64,000 nucleotides of DNA from SABI01 sp028532915 (GTDB lineage: Bacteria; Spirochaetota; Spirochaetia; Sphaerochaetales; Sphaerochaetaceae): positions 2,356,001-2,420,000 of the forward strand of contig OY781923.1 in assembly GCA_963677225.1 (NCBI GenBank). Direction: 5' to 3'. This document shows positions 52,625-62,458 of this stretch, piece after piece. Within the stretch, counting starts at the first letter, position 1, and the number at the start of each line of letters is the position of its first letter. The notes under the pieces were generated by a model. It did no database searches. It was given only the letters and a program-made list of their open reading frames with translations, and was not told the origin of the DNA. The position numbers and the translations under genes were made by a program.

Positions 52625-52653
52625 TTGACCGACTTGTATTTACATCCTAACAT
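52625..52653 (+). promoter_or_regulatory. Promoter with GntR/HutC-like operator for the ABC-phosphohexomutase operon
   Basis: TTGACC (52625-52630), a 17-bp spacer and TAACAT (52648-52653) form a promoter about 60 bp before the binding-protein gene. The spacer is mostly ACTTGTATTTACATCC (52632-52647), whose left half equals the operator half-site of HutC-type regulators such as TreR (ACTTGTATATACAAGT). The operon encodes such a regulator at 58370, so autorepression is likely. Confidence 0.55.
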
Positions 52654-52713
52654 CATTACAGGAGAATTTCATTCTATCAATTATTAAAATCTTTACAAAA
52701 AAAGGAGACTGTT

Positions 52714-53961
52714 GTGAAAAGGAATATTCTGATGATATGTGCCATAATGCTGCTGGGTTCTGCATTGTTTGCAAGTGGTGCAAAAGAAGCTGAAGAGTCT
52801 AGCGCATACCCGCAGGCTATGGATGAGTGGGCAAAAGAAGCTAAACTCGGGATCTATGAGGGAGAACAGGATTGGGATGAGATTACCCGCCTGGCTAAAG
52901 AAGAAGGGGAAGTCATCGTCTACAGTGCATCGAGCCGGATGAGTGCCGTCGGTGAGGAATTCTCTAAAAAATATCCGGAGATAAAGGTTACAAGCTATGA
53001 TCTGGGTTCTGTGAAGACTTTCGAGAAAACGATAAGTGAACAGGAAGCGAATATCTTCAATGCAGATATCATCACGACCGGAGGAAGCGGTAATTTTATT
53101 TACGATCTGGTTGAAAAAAACCGGGTGGTCAATTTTGTCCCTTCCATGTACAAAGATATGATCCCTCTTGAATATCAGGAACCGGCCCTGGTCAGGATTC
53201 TTGAAGCGATGGTTCTGATGTACAATTCCGAAATCCATGATGAGGCACCGATCAAAAACATATGGGAACTCACCGAGGAAAAATACCGGGGAAAGGTTGT
53301 CATCAAGGATCCGCTTGCTTCTCTTTCAAACCTCATGGGTGTCGTATCGATCGCAGGTCATGCTGATGAGATGGCGGCAGCATACAAACGGCTGTACGGA
53401 GAAGATATAACATTGAGCCCGGGAGTGAAAAATGCAGGATTCGAGTGGATCTACCGGCTTCTTCATAATGATCTGATCATCAGCGATTCCGGCGGAACCG
53501 TTACCGGGGCATCAGGAAAGAAAGGTCAGCAGGGGCTTCCTCCCGTATCTATCACGACCTTCACCTATCTCAGATACAATAGAACGAAAGATTATATCAA
53601 TGAACTTCTGTTCCCTCTCGATCCATTCGACGGTATAATCTTCCCGACTTATACGGCGATTGCAAGACAGGCTCCTCATCCTAACGCCGCAAAACTATTC
53701 ACGGCTTTCCTTCTCGGAGACCCTTCCATCACTTTGGATACAGAGATTCCCGAACCATATACGGAGGGTGAAGCTCTTGAACTACTGCAGGGACTCGCAC
53801 CATATTACGAAACAGGTTCAAAGAGTCCAAGAAGCAATATTGCAACACCTAATGGCGGTGAAGCATGGGATCAGATGAATATGTGGCTGGTCAATCCTGA
53901 GGATGACTGGTATTTAGGACCTGAAGTACAGGACTTCTGGATGCAGGAATCTTCAAAATAA
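52714..53961 (+). CDS. ABC transporter extracellular substrate-binding protein
   Basis: 415 residues from the GTG at 52714 (AAAGGAG upstream). A signal peptide (ILMICAIMLLGSALFASG) is followed by AKEAEESS, the FASGAKE junction common in spirochaetes. The mature part has family-1 binding-protein features: EGEVIVYSASSRMSAVGEEF, KVTSYDLGSVKTFEKTI and GKVVIKDPLASLSNLMG, similar to iron(III)/hexose-phosphate FbpA/AfuA-type receptors. No tyrosine iron site is obvious. It feeds the fused permease and ATPase downstream. Confidence 0.88.
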   Translation: MKRNILMICAIMLLGSALFASGAKEAEESSAYPQAMDEWAKEAKLGIYEGEQDWDEITRLAKEEGEVIVYSASSRMSAVGEEFSKKYPEIKVTSYDLGSVKTFEKTISEQEANIFNADIITTGGSGNFIYDLVEKNRVVNFVPSMYKDMIPLEYQEPALVRILEAMVLMYNSEIHDEAPIKNIWELTEEKYRGKVVIKDPLASLSNLMGVVSIAGHADEMAAAYKRLYGEDITLSPGVKNAGFEWIYRLLHNDLIISDSGGTVTGASGKKGQQGLPPVSITTFTYLRYNRTKDYINELLFPLDPFDGIIFPTYTAIARQAPHPNAAKLFTAFLLGDPSITLDTEIPEPYTEGEALELLQGLAPYYETGSKSPRSNIATPNGGEAWDQMNMWLVNPEDDWYLGPEVQDFWMQESSK

Positions 53962-54073
53962 AACATTCAATAAGGAAACTGACCTGACGGCTTGCTGTAT
54001 CAGGTCAGTTCCGATCTTTCAACTGCATCGCTAGAAACACATCCTTCTCATCATTTACAGAAAAAGGAATAGT

Positions 54074-55873
54074 ATGAAACCAATTGTAAGATTCTACACC
54101 TCGAAATTACGGTCAAAACCTGAACTTATACTGTCGATTCTGTTCGTGATCATTTTCTCGTTCCTTATTATTGCCCCCTTCATTCAGATGATCTATACAT
54201 CTCTTACTTATCAGGATTATGATCTGAGACTGCAAAGAGGCGCAGTAGAAGGCGCCTTCACCCTGTTTCACTATATAAGGATTTTCGCAAGTGATCTTAC
54301 CTCCGCTCTGCTGATAAAACCCCTTATTCATAGTTTAGCGATAGGGTTTGGCGTAACAATATTAGCTATGATCATCGGATCCATATTTGCATGGATCTTC
54401 GTGCGAACAGATATCTCTCACAAAAAATTCTTCCAGACGGTGATAACGATCCCTTATATGATCCCTTCCTGGGTCATCGCTCTGGTATGGCAACTTTTCT
54501 TCCAGAACAACAGAATCGGCGGAACCGCAGGAATCCTTCAGTCGACTTTCGGCATATCGATTCCCGACTGGCTTTCCTACGGATACGTACCTATAGTCAT
54601 CACGCTCGCCCTGCATTATTATGCATATACCTTTCTGATGATTTCAGGAGCATTAAGAACGATAGACTCGGAGCTGGAAGAAGCCGGAGCTGTTGCCGGT
54701 CTATCTCGAATGAAAGTCCTTACAAAGATCACGTTCCCGCTGGTTTTACCGGCTCTTGGTTCATCTTTTGTTCTGACATTCACACGAAGCATGGGAACTT
54801 TCGGAACGCCTGCTCTGCTGGGACTACCTGTCAGATACTTTACCCTCCCCACGCAGATCTATGCTCTGATAAACTCAAGGAATACGGGTGATGCTTTCGT
54901 TCTGGCTCTTGTACTGATAGTTCTTGCAATAACGGCAATCTCTATCAATAACAAGATAATCGGAGTAAGAAGAAGTTTCGTAACGATGAAAGGCAAAGGC
55001 TTCAGAGCAAATCCTATGCCTCTTGGAAAACTCAGGCCTGTTATCATGGGGCTTCTTATCCTGTTTCTGATGCTTGTTATAGTATTTCCGATCATCATGC
55101 TGATTCTCAGCACCTTCATCCTTCTTCCTGATAATTATTCCTTCAGCAACATGACAACTCATTTCTGGGTCGGAGAAAGTGAACCCCTGATTGCCAGCGG
55201 TCAGAAAGGGGTCCTGCGTAATCCGGGAATATTGAATGCACTGTACAATTCGATCCGACTGGGAATCATTGCAGCTGTAACCAACGCTTTTCTGGGATTG
55301 CTTATAGGCTATACAGTCGTGAAAAACAGGGGAACGAAAATCGCCAAAATCATTGAAAGTGTGGCATTCGCTCCATATGTTTTCCCGGGAATCGCATTCG
55401 CCGCTATCTATCTGAGCATGTTCAGCAGATCTATCGGTCCGATACCTGCATTGTACGGAACGTTCGCTCTGATAGTACTGATCGTTGTAGTAAAAAACCT
55501 TCCGTTTTCTTCACGATCAGGGATCTCAGCAATCATGCAGATCGACCAGTCTCTCGAGGAATCGGCTGTGATTCAGGGCATTCCATGGCTGAGAAGGTTC
55601 AGATTGATCATTCTTCCTCTCAGTAAAAGCGGTTTCATCAGCGGGATGCTCCTTACTTTTATCACAAGCATGCGGGAATTGAGTCTTGTGATTCTTCTGG
55701 TGACTCCGAAGACAGGGCTTCTGACGACCATGATATTTGCGTACAAGACTCAGGAACAGACGCAACATGTGAATGCTGTCACTCTGCTTCTGCTTATTGT
55801 GATTATCATTGCCAACATACTGATCAAACTGATCTCGATGCGATCTCCATACAAAACCATTGATTTAGGATAA
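54074..55873 (+). CDS. Fused ABC transporter permease (FbpB type)
   Basis: 599 residues with about twelve membrane spans in two homologous halves. Each half has the ABC permease EAA loop: ELEEAGAVAGLSRMKVLTKITFPLVLPALG near residue 200 and LEESAVIQGIPWLRRFRLIILPLSKSG near 500. The duplicated single-chain form is characteristic of the FbpB/AfuB group. It lies 4 bp before the ATPase gene. The substrate is unknown. Confidence 0.92.
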   Translation: MKPIVRFYTSKLRSKPELILSILFVIIFSFLIIAPFIQMIYTSLTYQDYDLRLQRGAVEGAFTLFHYIRIFASDLTSALLIKPLIHSLAIGFGVTILAMIIGSIFAWIFVRTDISHKKFFQTVITIPYMIPSWVIALVWQLFFQNNRIGGTAGILQSTFGISIPDWLSYGYVPIVITLALHYYAYTFLMISGALRTIDSELEEAGAVAGLSRMKVLTKITFPLVLPALGSSFVLTFTRSMGTFGTPALLGLPVRYFTLPTQIYALINSRNTGDAFVLALVLIVLAITAISINNKIIGVRRSFVTMKGKGFRANPMPLGKLRPVIMGLLILFLMLVIVFPIIMLILSTFILLPDNYSFSNMTTHFWVGESEPLIASGQKGVLRNPGILNALYNSIRLGIIAAVTNAFLGLLIGYTVVKNRGTKIAKIIESVAFAPYVFPGIAFAAIYLSMFSRSIGPIPALYGTFALIVLIVVVKNLPFSSRSGISAIMQIDQSLEESAVIQGIPWLRRFRLIILPLSKSGFISGMLLTFITSMRELSLVILLVTPKTGLLTTMIFAYKTQEQTQHVNAVTLLLLIVIIIANILIKLISMRSPYKTIDLG

Positions 55874-55876
55874 CAT

Positions 55877-56989
55877 ATGAACAAAATCGAATTATCAAAT
55901 ATTTCAAAGATCTACGGAAAAGTAAAAGCTGTCGACAGGCTGGACCTATCTATCAGAGAAGGAGAGTTCCTCACCCTCTTAGGTCCTTCAGGATGTGGAA
56001 AGACTACCACGCTGAGAATGATTGCAGGGCTGGAAGAACCTACCGAAGGAGAAATAAGAGCTCAGAATACTATTCTCTATTCGAAGAAAAAAGGAGTCTA
56101 TACCCCACCTGAGAGAAGGGCTATGGGATTCATGTTCCAAAGTTATGCTTTATGGCCTCACATGAATGTCTTCAAAAACATCTCTCTCGGACTAGAATCT
56201 CAAAAAATTGCAAAAAGTGAAATCGATTCGCGTGTAAAAAAAGTTCTCGCTCAGGTGCAGATGTCTGATTATGGTTCCAGATACCCTTCTGAACTGTCCG
56301 GAGGACAGCAACAGAGGGTTGCCCTCGCACGAATGATAGCGTCTCAGACAGATATTTTTTTGATGGATGAACCGTTGAGCAATCTCGACGCTCTGCTGAG
56401 AATTGATATGAGAAGCGAGCTCAAACATCTCCATCAGACACTCCATTCGACCACAATATATGTCACTCACGATCAGATAGAGGCTCTTACCCTATCCGAC
56501 AGGATAGTAGTCATGAACAACGGTGTGATCATGCAGCTCGATTCTCCCGAAAAGATATATCATAAACCGAAAAATCTCTTTGTAGCTAAATTCGTCGGCA
56601 ATCCTCCTATCAATCTGATTAGAGGAGTCGTAAGAAAGGACTCACCCCATCCGTACAGTTTTGTTGCTGACGATGTATCTATCGATGTAAGCAAAGTCGA
56701 CGGAGCTGAGAGCATACAGGAAAACAATGAAGTGTTTCTTGGGGTCAGAGCCGAGCATCTGCACATTACTGAGAAGACGGAAGGCGACGGGATCATCCCC
56801 TTCGATGTCTATGCGGTATTGCCTTCGGGAAGCGAAACCATTATCACGGCACGAAGAGGGAACAGCTATATCATGATAAAAGAACCCGGATTTTTCTCAT
56901 CTTCCAAGGTCAATCAGAAAATCGGGATAGAATTCGATCAGAAAGAGATTCTGTTCTTCGATGTGAATACAGAGCAGTTGCTCAATTGA
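55877..56989 (+). CDS. ABC transporter ATP-binding protein (FbpC/PotA type)
   Basis: 370 residues. Walker A is GPSGCGKTTTLRMIAGLEEP, the signature ELSGGQQQRVALARMIA, Walker B IFLMDEPLSNLD, and the H-loop TIYVTHDQIEALTLSD. A C-terminal regulatory TOBE-like domain covers about residues 245-370. It powers the fused permease encoded just upstream. An AfuC-like role in importing a phosphorylated sugar is an inference based on the phosphohexomutase that follows. Confidence 0.95.
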   Translation: MNKIELSNISKIYGKVKAVDRLDLSIREGEFLTLLGPSGCGKTTTLRMIAGLEEPTEGEIRAQNTILYSKKKGVYTPPERRAMGFMFQSYALWPHMNVFKNISLGLESQKIAKSEIDSRVKKVLAQVQMSDYGSRYPSELSGGQQQRVALARMIASQTDIFLMDEPLSNLDALLRIDMRSELKHLHQTLHSTTIYVTHDQIEALTLSDRIVVMNNGVIMQLDSPEKIYHKPKNLFVAKFVGNPPINLIRGVVRKDSPHPYSFVADDVSIDVSKVDGAESIQENNEVFLGVRAEHLHITEKTEGDGIIPFDVYAVLPSGSETIITARRGNSYIMIKEPGFFSSSKVNQKIGIEFDQKEILFFDVNTEQLLN

Positions 56990-57014
56990 CAGGTGAAAGT
57001 TAAGGATGGGATCG

Positions 57015-58373
57015 ATGAGTATATTTAAAGAGTGTGATATACGGGGTGTATATGATACTGAACTGACAATAGATGATGCACTTCTGATCGGCAAAGCTGT
57101 CGGCACGATTCTTCAAGGAGAAAATATTGTCGTCGGCGGAGATTCAAGAAATTCCACGCCCGTGTTGAAGGAAGCTCTGATCAAAGGACTGGTCTCTACC
57201 GGTGCGGATGTGATTGATATCGGAGAAGTACCCACTCCCATTGTATATTTCGCAAAGAGGGAATTCCGAACCAGAGGGGCTGTGATGGTAACAGCTTCTC
57301 ACAACCCGTCCCGATACAACGGGTTCAAGATAATTATGGGAGATATGCCTCTCACTCCCGAACAAATATATAGGATCCGGGATCTCACATTAAGCCGGTG
57401 TTTCCGAACCGGTGAAGGACATTACAAACGATCTGCGATCCTCCCTCAGTATGCTGAGATGATACGAAAGCATATACCTGCTGCCGGCTCGTTGAAGATG
57501 GTAGTTGATTGCGGTAACGGAATAACCTCCATCCTCGCTCCTGAGATTCTTGAGGAAATGGGTCATTCAGTGGTTCCCCTTTTCTGTGAATGTGATGGAG
57601 ATTTCCCTAATCGGGACCCGAATCCTTCTGTCGAGAGGAATCTGTTTGAGCTTAAACGTAAGGTGGTTGAACATAAGGCCGATATCGGAATCGCTTTTGA
57701 TGGTGACGGCGACCGTGTCATTTTCATTGACGACAAGGGGCGGTTCTGCAGTAGTGAATCTGTATTCATCATCTTATGCCGCCATTATCTTTCACAAAGC
57801 CCGGGAAAGAAGAAGATCGTATTCGATGGAAAAGCTGCATCGAACGTAAAGAAATCAATTGAACTTTACAACGGGATTCCTCTACCCGAACGAAGCGGGC
57901 ATGCATTCATAAAGAAAAGATTCATCGAAGAACAAGCAGTTCTTGCCGGCGAAGTGAGTGGACACTTCTTTTTCAATGAACTGGGATATGATGACGGATT
58001 ATTCGGAGCATTGAAATTCTGCGAGATATTGTTAAAAAACAATGAAAAGCTCTCAAATATGATAGACAAAATGGAAAAACCTCTTATCACTGAGGATATA
58101 AGAATATATTATGATGAGAACGAGAGAGAACGATTACTGAAACATATCAACCAGAAGGGATCGGATTATTCCCTTTCATACCTGGATGGTGTGCGTGTTG
58201 ATTACCCTTTCGGCTGGATAATCGTACGTAAGTCCGTGACAGAACCATGTGTCACTGTTCGACTTGAAGCTGAAAGTCTTAAAGACGCGAAAAGAATCAC
58301 CAGCCATCTTTTTGCGGAGAAATACAAAGATATCGGAGAGCAGATTCTATCAAGTCTGCTGAACAGGGAATGA
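57015..58373 (+). CDS. Phosphoglucomutase/phosphomannomutase family enzyme
   Basis: 452 residues from the ATG at 57015 (AAGGA eight bases upstream); an ATG three codons earlier is possible. It opens IFKECDIRGVYDTELT. The phosphoserine loop is MVTASHNPSRYNGFKI and the metal loop IAFDGDGDRVIFID; the sugar-binding loop is LAGEVSGHFFFNELGYDDG. It isomerises hexose 1- and 6-phosphates. It is embedded in an operon with a sugar-type ABC importer and a GntR regulator, and its stop overlaps the regulator start by 4 bp, so it probably acts on the imported substrate rather than on cell-wall sugars. Confidence 0.93.
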   Translation: MSIFKECDIRGVYDTELTIDDALLIGKAVGTILQGENIVVGGDSRNSTPVLKEALIKGLVSTGADVIDIGEVPTPIVYFAKREFRTRGAVMVTASHNPSRYNGFKIIMGDMPLTPEQIYRIRDLTLSRCFRTGEGHYKRSAILPQYAEMIRKHIPAAGSLKMVVDCGNGITSILAPEILEEMGHSVVPLFCECDGDFPNRDPNPSVERNLFELKRKVVEHKADIGIAFDGDGDRVIFIDDKGRFCSSESVFIILCRHYLSQSPGKKKIVFDGKAASNVKKSIELYNGIPLPERSGHAFIKKRFIEEQAVLAGEVSGHFFFNELGYDDGLFGALKFCEILLKNNEKLSNMIDKMEKPLITEDIRIYYDENERERLLKHINQKGSDYSLSYLDGVRVDYPFGWIIVRKSVTEPCVTVRLEAESLKDAKRITSHLFAEKYKDIGEQILSSLLNRE

Positions 58374-59137
58374 ATACAGAACTGAACGACGAAAAAATCG
58401 ATAGATCATCACCAATACCCTTATACCATCAGCTAAAAGTCATTCTGAAAGAATTCATATCGCATCAATCTCCTGATACCCTGTTGCCGTCAGAACCTGA
58501 ACTCGCGCAGCATTTTGAAATCAGCCGGCCTACTGTTCGTCAGGCCATCGCTGAGCTTGTGAATGACGGTTTGGTATATAAAATTCACGGAAAAGGGACT
58601 TTCGTCAAAGCAAAAAGGCTGCGCAGGGATTTCGGTGACTGGCGAGGTAGTCTTACTGAAGAAATCAGTCATCTTGGCATGACCACCACTACAGAAGTCC
58701 TGGAGTGCACCACAATCACAAGTGACGACAGGCTGGCGGAAAAATTCGATATAGTATGCGGAATCAGGTTCCTCCATATAAAAAGAATCAGGTCGGTAAG
58801 CGGTTATCCGATCCTCATTGTTCATTCATATCTTCCTTTTGACCTTATCCCGGATTTTCATGATAAGGACCTGAAAGACAGATCACTGCATGAACTGCTT
58901 GAGACTAAGTATAAACTTACTATCAAGAAGACCCGGCGGCTGCTCGAGGCCGTCGCGGCAGAGGGAGAAGTTGCTTCTTATCTTAACATCCCTGCAGGGT
59001 CGCCTCTTCAGTATTTCAGGAACACGGTGATTCTTGATACAGGTGATGTGATAGAATATTCGGAAGGATGGTATCGGGGAGATGCCGTGAGTTTCACTTT
59101 TGAATACGAAAAACGGTATCATCATTCACATCGGTAA
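58370..59137 (+). CDS. GntR-family transcriptional regulator, HutC/UTRA subfamily
   Basis: 255 residues. The winged helix has LYHQLKVILKEFI, LPSEPELAQHFEISRPTVRQAIAEL and VYKIHGKGTFVK (about residues 18-82). The UTRA effector domain follows with IRFLHIKRIRSVSGYPILIVHSYLP and a C-terminal FEYEKRYHHSHR. HutC-type regulators bind sugar phosphates or related ligands. The start overlaps the phosphohexomutase stop (ATGA). It is the likely repressor of this operon, and an operator-like sequence lies in the promoter at 52632-52647. Confidence 0.93.
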   Translation: MNTELNDEKIDRSSPIPLYHQLKVILKEFISHQSPDTLLPSEPELAQHFEISRPTVRQAIAELVNDGLVYKIHGKGTFVKAKRLRRDFGDWRGSLTEEISHLGMTTTTEVLECTTITSDDRLAEKFDIVCGIRFLHIKRIRSVSGYPILIVHSYLPFDLIPDFHDKDLKDRSLHELLETKYKLTIKKTRRLLEAVAAEGEVASYLNIPAGSPLQYFRNTVILDTGDVIEYSEGWYRGDAVSFTFEYEKRYHHSHR

Positions 59138-59184
59138 GATCACCTTTCTACTTATTCTCACAGAATGAATTTCCCCATTTTTCA

Positions 59185-59400
59185 TCACCGGGGACTATAT
59201 CTGCTCGCTATTATCGCATTGGCGACATCCACCTGGTGTCCGAGAGTGAACAGATCGAACAGCCATCCGATTCCCAGCAGGCCTCCTGTGAACAGATAGA
59301 GGAATCCCATACCGATTCTTTCACAATAGAACTTGTGAGCTCCGAAAAGTCCCAGAAATAACCATAGGATATAAGCAGCACCTTTCGATTTCATTTTCAT
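59185..59400 (-). CDS. TM2 domain membrane protein
   Basis: 71 residues with two transmembrane helices, AAYILWLFLGLFGAHKFYC and FLYLFTGGLLGIGWLFDLF, forming the TM2 domain (the GAHKFY and GWLFDLF motifs are conserved). Function unknown. GGAGGTAT precedes the ATG, which overlaps the stop of the glycosyltransferase gene upstream (ATGA), so the two are coupled. Confidence 0.85.
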   Translation of the reverse strand: MKMKSKGAAYILWLFLGLFGAHKFYCERIGMGFLYLFTGGLLGIGWLFDLFTLGHQVDVANAIIASRYSPR

Positions 59401-60179
59401 ATACCTCCTGACGGTCGCCTGACATGTTCAGACAGTTCCTTTTCGAGCGACCGGATCTTCAAATATTGACGCACCTTCCGTATTGAAGGATGAAGTTCTT
59501 TGAAATACTTTTTCATAATCTCAAGATGGTCTTCATTGTGCAGACTGTCGAACCTCTCCTCCTCTACATGAACTATAGAGCCTATTATCTCACTTTGAAC
59601 ATCAACTTTCTTCTTTCTCAGTGTGTAAAGCCAGAATTCCCATTCTGCATCTTCTCCGATTCTTTCAGGGAATTCGGCACATATAGCTCTTTTGACTATC
59701 ATAGAGTTGAGATCGATCGTATTTTTCACGAGCAATCTCTGATAGAAACCGAACAGTGAATCATCAGGGGTGCTGATATTTACCATCACATTATTTTTCA
59801 GATACATCGTCGCACATTGAACACCGTCCGCCCCGGAGAGGATAAGACGGCGTACACCTCTTTCGATCCACAGATTCTGGATCTCCTGCTTTTCGGTCAT
59901 AAAGAGAACAAATGTCCCGTACGCTTGCTTCAGTGCGATATTCCTCGCCTGAGAGATACTTTCTTCCGGCAAGGGAAGGTATACTATATCGAGATCCTGT
60001 CTCTTAGACTTCTCTATGGTCTGCAGTATCATTTCATCTGCTGTCACGGCCGCAACGATGATCTGGAGATTCCTGTATGACTGACCGGTGACGGACTGGA
60101 GAGACTGTTCAAAACGTTGTGATCGCTCTGTGACGGTGAGGATGATAGAGACTGGAGGGGTATTGCTTATATCGTTCAT
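59397..60179 (-). CDS. Glycosyltransferase family 2-like protein lacking the DXD motif
   Basis: 260 residues. The N-terminal GT-A fold is clear: PPVSIILTVTERSQRFEQSLQSVTGQSYRNLQIIV and SISQARNIALKQAYGTFVLFMTE. The position that normally holds DXD or DADD (metal and sugar-nucleotide binding) reads MTEKQ, so metal-dependent transferase activity is in doubt. A later GEDAEWEFWLY matches the usual ED acceptor/base motif of GT2 enzymes. The C-terminus is charged and helical. It is coupled to the TM2 gene. Confidence 0.8.
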   Translation of the reverse strand: MNDISNTPPVSIILTVTERSQRFEQSLQSVTGQSYRNLQIIVAAVTADEMILQTIEKSKRQDLDIVYLPLPEESISQARNIALKQAYGTFVLFMTEKQEIQNLWIERGVRRLILSGADGVQCATMYLKNNVMVNISTPDDSLFGFYQRLLVKNTIDLNSMIVKRAICAEFPERIGEDAEWEFWLYTLRKKKVDVQSEIIGSIVHVEEERFDSLHNEDHLEIMKKYFKELHPSIRKVRQYLKIRSLEKELSEHVRRPSGGI

Positions 60180-60321
60180 AGAATAAAGGTACTATATATC
60201 CTGCATTCAGAAAAGAGTCTTCACCATGAGAATGGAAAGAGATTGTTGAAAAGTCTTTACAGCATCGCCGGTACAATGCTACATTTCTTTGTACAGATTA
60301 ATCTTATTCAGGAGTTCCCAT

Positions 60322-61209
60322 ATGATCTCACTTGAGAAAGTCACCAAGGAATACGGTAGCACGAAAGCTGTGGAAGATCTCTCCTTCAATGCACCCGAAG
60401 GCGGGATCTTCGGTCTGATCGGACCGAACGGAGCCGGAAAGACAACAACCATCAGAATGATCATGAACATCATAGAGCCTGATCAAGGCAGCATACTGTT
60501 CGATGGAGAACCGCTGGTGGAAAAGGACAAGGACCGCATCGGATACCTCCCCGAAGAGCGTGGAATCTACAAGAAATCGAAGGTGAATGATCTATTGATC
60601 TATCTGGGCAGGCTCAAGGGCAGAAGCGATGACTTCCTTCAGAACAATATTGACCTGTGGCTTGACCGTTTCCAGCTTAGCCGCTGGAAAGATAGCAAAA
60701 TAGAAGAACTTTCCAAAGGAATGACCCAGAAGATCCAGTTCATCGCATCGGTCGTGCACGATCCTGACATCCTCATCCTCGATGAACCGTTTTCGGGACT
60801 CGATCCTGTGAGTACCGATCTGTTGAGAGAATCGATCGCCCGGATAGCAAAATCGGGAAAGACTATCCTGTTTTCGACCCATATTATGGAACAGGCGGAA
60901 AGGATATGTAATCAGATTGTCCTTCTGAACAAGGGGAAAGCTGTTGTGAACGGACCGTTGAATAAGATCAAGGACGAGTTCGGAACCCGTTCGGTCGTCG
61001 TAGATTTTACCGGTGACGGATCTTTCATCAAGAATCTGCCGCAGGTAGAAAAAGTGATCGAATATCCCCAATACATTGAAATAGCATTGAAAGACGGAGC
61101 GGATACCGATGAACTGCTGAAACAACTGATCCAATATGTATCGATCCGCCGTTTCGAGATTGTTGCTCCGTCGCTGCACAACATCTTCGTATCACTGATC
61201 AAAGAGTGA
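60322..61209 (+). CDS. ABC transporter ATPase (NatA type)
   Basis: 295 residues from the ATG at 60322 (GGAG upstream; an earlier in-frame TTG is unlikely). Walker A is GPNGAGKTTTIRMIMNII, the signature ELSKGMTQKIQFIASVV, Walker B ILILDEPFSGLDPVS, and the H-loop TILFSTHIMEQAERI. The C-terminal region has the DUF4162-like tail of NatA/drug exporters. It forms an exporter with the ABC-2 permease 13 bp downstream; substrate (Na+, peptide or drug) not determinable. Confidence 0.93.
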   Translation: MISLEKVTKEYGSTKAVEDLSFNAPEGGIFGLIGPNGAGKTTTIRMIMNIIEPDQGSILFDGEPLVEKDKDRIGYLPEERGIYKKSKVNDLLIYLGRLKGRSDDFLQNNIDLWLDRFQLSRWKDSKIEELSKGMTQKIQFIASVVHDPDILILDEPFSGLDPVSTDLLRESIARIAKSGKTILFSTHIMEQAERICNQIVLLNKGKAVVNGPLNKIKDEFGTRSVVVDFTGDGSFIKNLPQVEKVIEYPQYIEIALKDGADTDELLKQLIQYVSIRRFEIVAPSLHNIFVSLIKE

Positions 61210-61222
61210 AGTGGAGGCTACC

Positions 61223-62458
61223 ATGAACAAAAATAAGACCGCAATCATAGCGAAACGTGAGTTCTCAGCCATTGTGAAGACCAGAACCTTCATCATCATA
61301 ACTGTCTTAGGACCTTTCCTCATATTTGCTCTCACGGCCCTTCCTAACATCATCAACAGCAATACGGAGCAGATCCAGAAAGGTTCTGCGATCGGAATCG
61401 TAGGAGCACAAAAGGAAATCATCTCGATGCTCAGGTCTGTATTCGAACAGAAGGGAGTGATTCTGATCGAAGGCGAAGATGAAGATTCAATGAAGAGAAT
61501 GCTTCTTGATGAATCAGCCATGCAGGGATATGTGGTAATCGATGGAGATCTGACAAAGATCGATTCTTACAGCTACTACTCTAAAACCGGAACCGATTTC
61601 GCTTATTCTGAAATGATCAATGCCGTCTTGGGAGACTGGGCCATCAAATGGAGGATAGAAGAAGCCGGAATAGAACTTGAAAGGGTCGAAAATCTTACCA
61701 GACGGCCATCTCTTGAAGTGAAGAAACTCACTAAAACGGGAGAGGAGTCGAATCAGGATCTCTACACGATCATCATCACCTCGATAGCCTTCATCATGCT
61801 TCTGTATATGTCTGTTCTCCTTTACGGGCAGATGATCGGCAGAGCTATAGTAGTCGAAAAATCCTCCAAGATAGTGGAGATCCTCCTCTCTTCCGCCCGG
61901 CCGAAACAGATCATGTTCGGAAAGATCATCGGGGTGGGTGCCGCAGGCCTTGTTCAATACGGAGTCTGGATCATCTCGGCTCTTTTCATCATTCTGGTTC
62001 TATCGCCCATTCTGAGTTTCACACTTCCGGCAGCGATCAATCCTACAATGCTGTTTTTGCTGGTCCTCTTCTTTCTCGTCGCATTTCTGATGTACGGGGC
62101 AGCCTATGCAGCATTGGGAGCAGCTGCCGAAAATGAACAGAATCTCGGACAGCTGTCATGGCCCCTTATCGTCTTTCTGGTGATACCCATGGTCATGGCC
62201 TCGACGATCATCATGAATCCCGATTCGGCATTCACCTACATTCTCTCATACTTTCCTCTCACCTCGCCGATGGTGATGTTCATGAGGGTACTGGTCAATA
62301 TGCCGCCGCTATGGGAAATGATTCTCTGTTTCACCATCCTTCTTCTGTCAATCTGGGCGATAGTCATTCTGGCTGCGAAGATATTCAGGACAGGGATTCT
62401 CATGACAGGAAAACCGGTGACTTTCAGAGAGATTATCAGATGGCTGAAAAGGTCGTGA
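61223..62458 (+). CDS. ABC-2 type permease (NatB type)
   Basis: 411 residues from the ATG at 61223 (GGAGG six bases upstream). One N-terminal membrane span (TFIIITVLGPFLIFALTALP) is followed by a large external domain (about residues 45-170) and then five or six spans. The cytoplasmic coupling loop VEKSSKIVEILLSSARPKQIMFGKII is characteristic of NatB/ABC-2 permeases. It pairs with the ATPase upstream. Its 3' end overlaps a small frameshifted gene by 19 bp. Confidence 0.92.
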   Translation: MNKNKTAIIAKREFSAIVKTRTFIIITVLGPFLIFALTALPNIINSNTEQIQKGSAIGIVGAQKEIISMLRSVFEQKGVILIEGEDEDSMKRMLLDESAMQGYVVIDGDLTKIDSYSYYSKTGTDFAYSEMINAVLGDWAIKWRIEEAGIELERVENLTRRPSLEVKKLTKTGEESNQDLYTIIITSIAFIMLLYMSVLLYGQMIGRAIVVEKSSKIVEILLSSARPKQIMFGKIIGVGAAGLVQYGVWIISALFIILVLSPILSFTLPAAINPTMLFLLVLFFLVAFLMYGAAYAALGAAAENEQNLGQLSWPLIVFLVIPMVMASTIIMNPDSAFTYILSYFPLTSPMVMFMRVLVNMPPLWEMILCFTILLLSIWAIVILAAKIFRTGILMTGKPVTFREIIRWLKRS

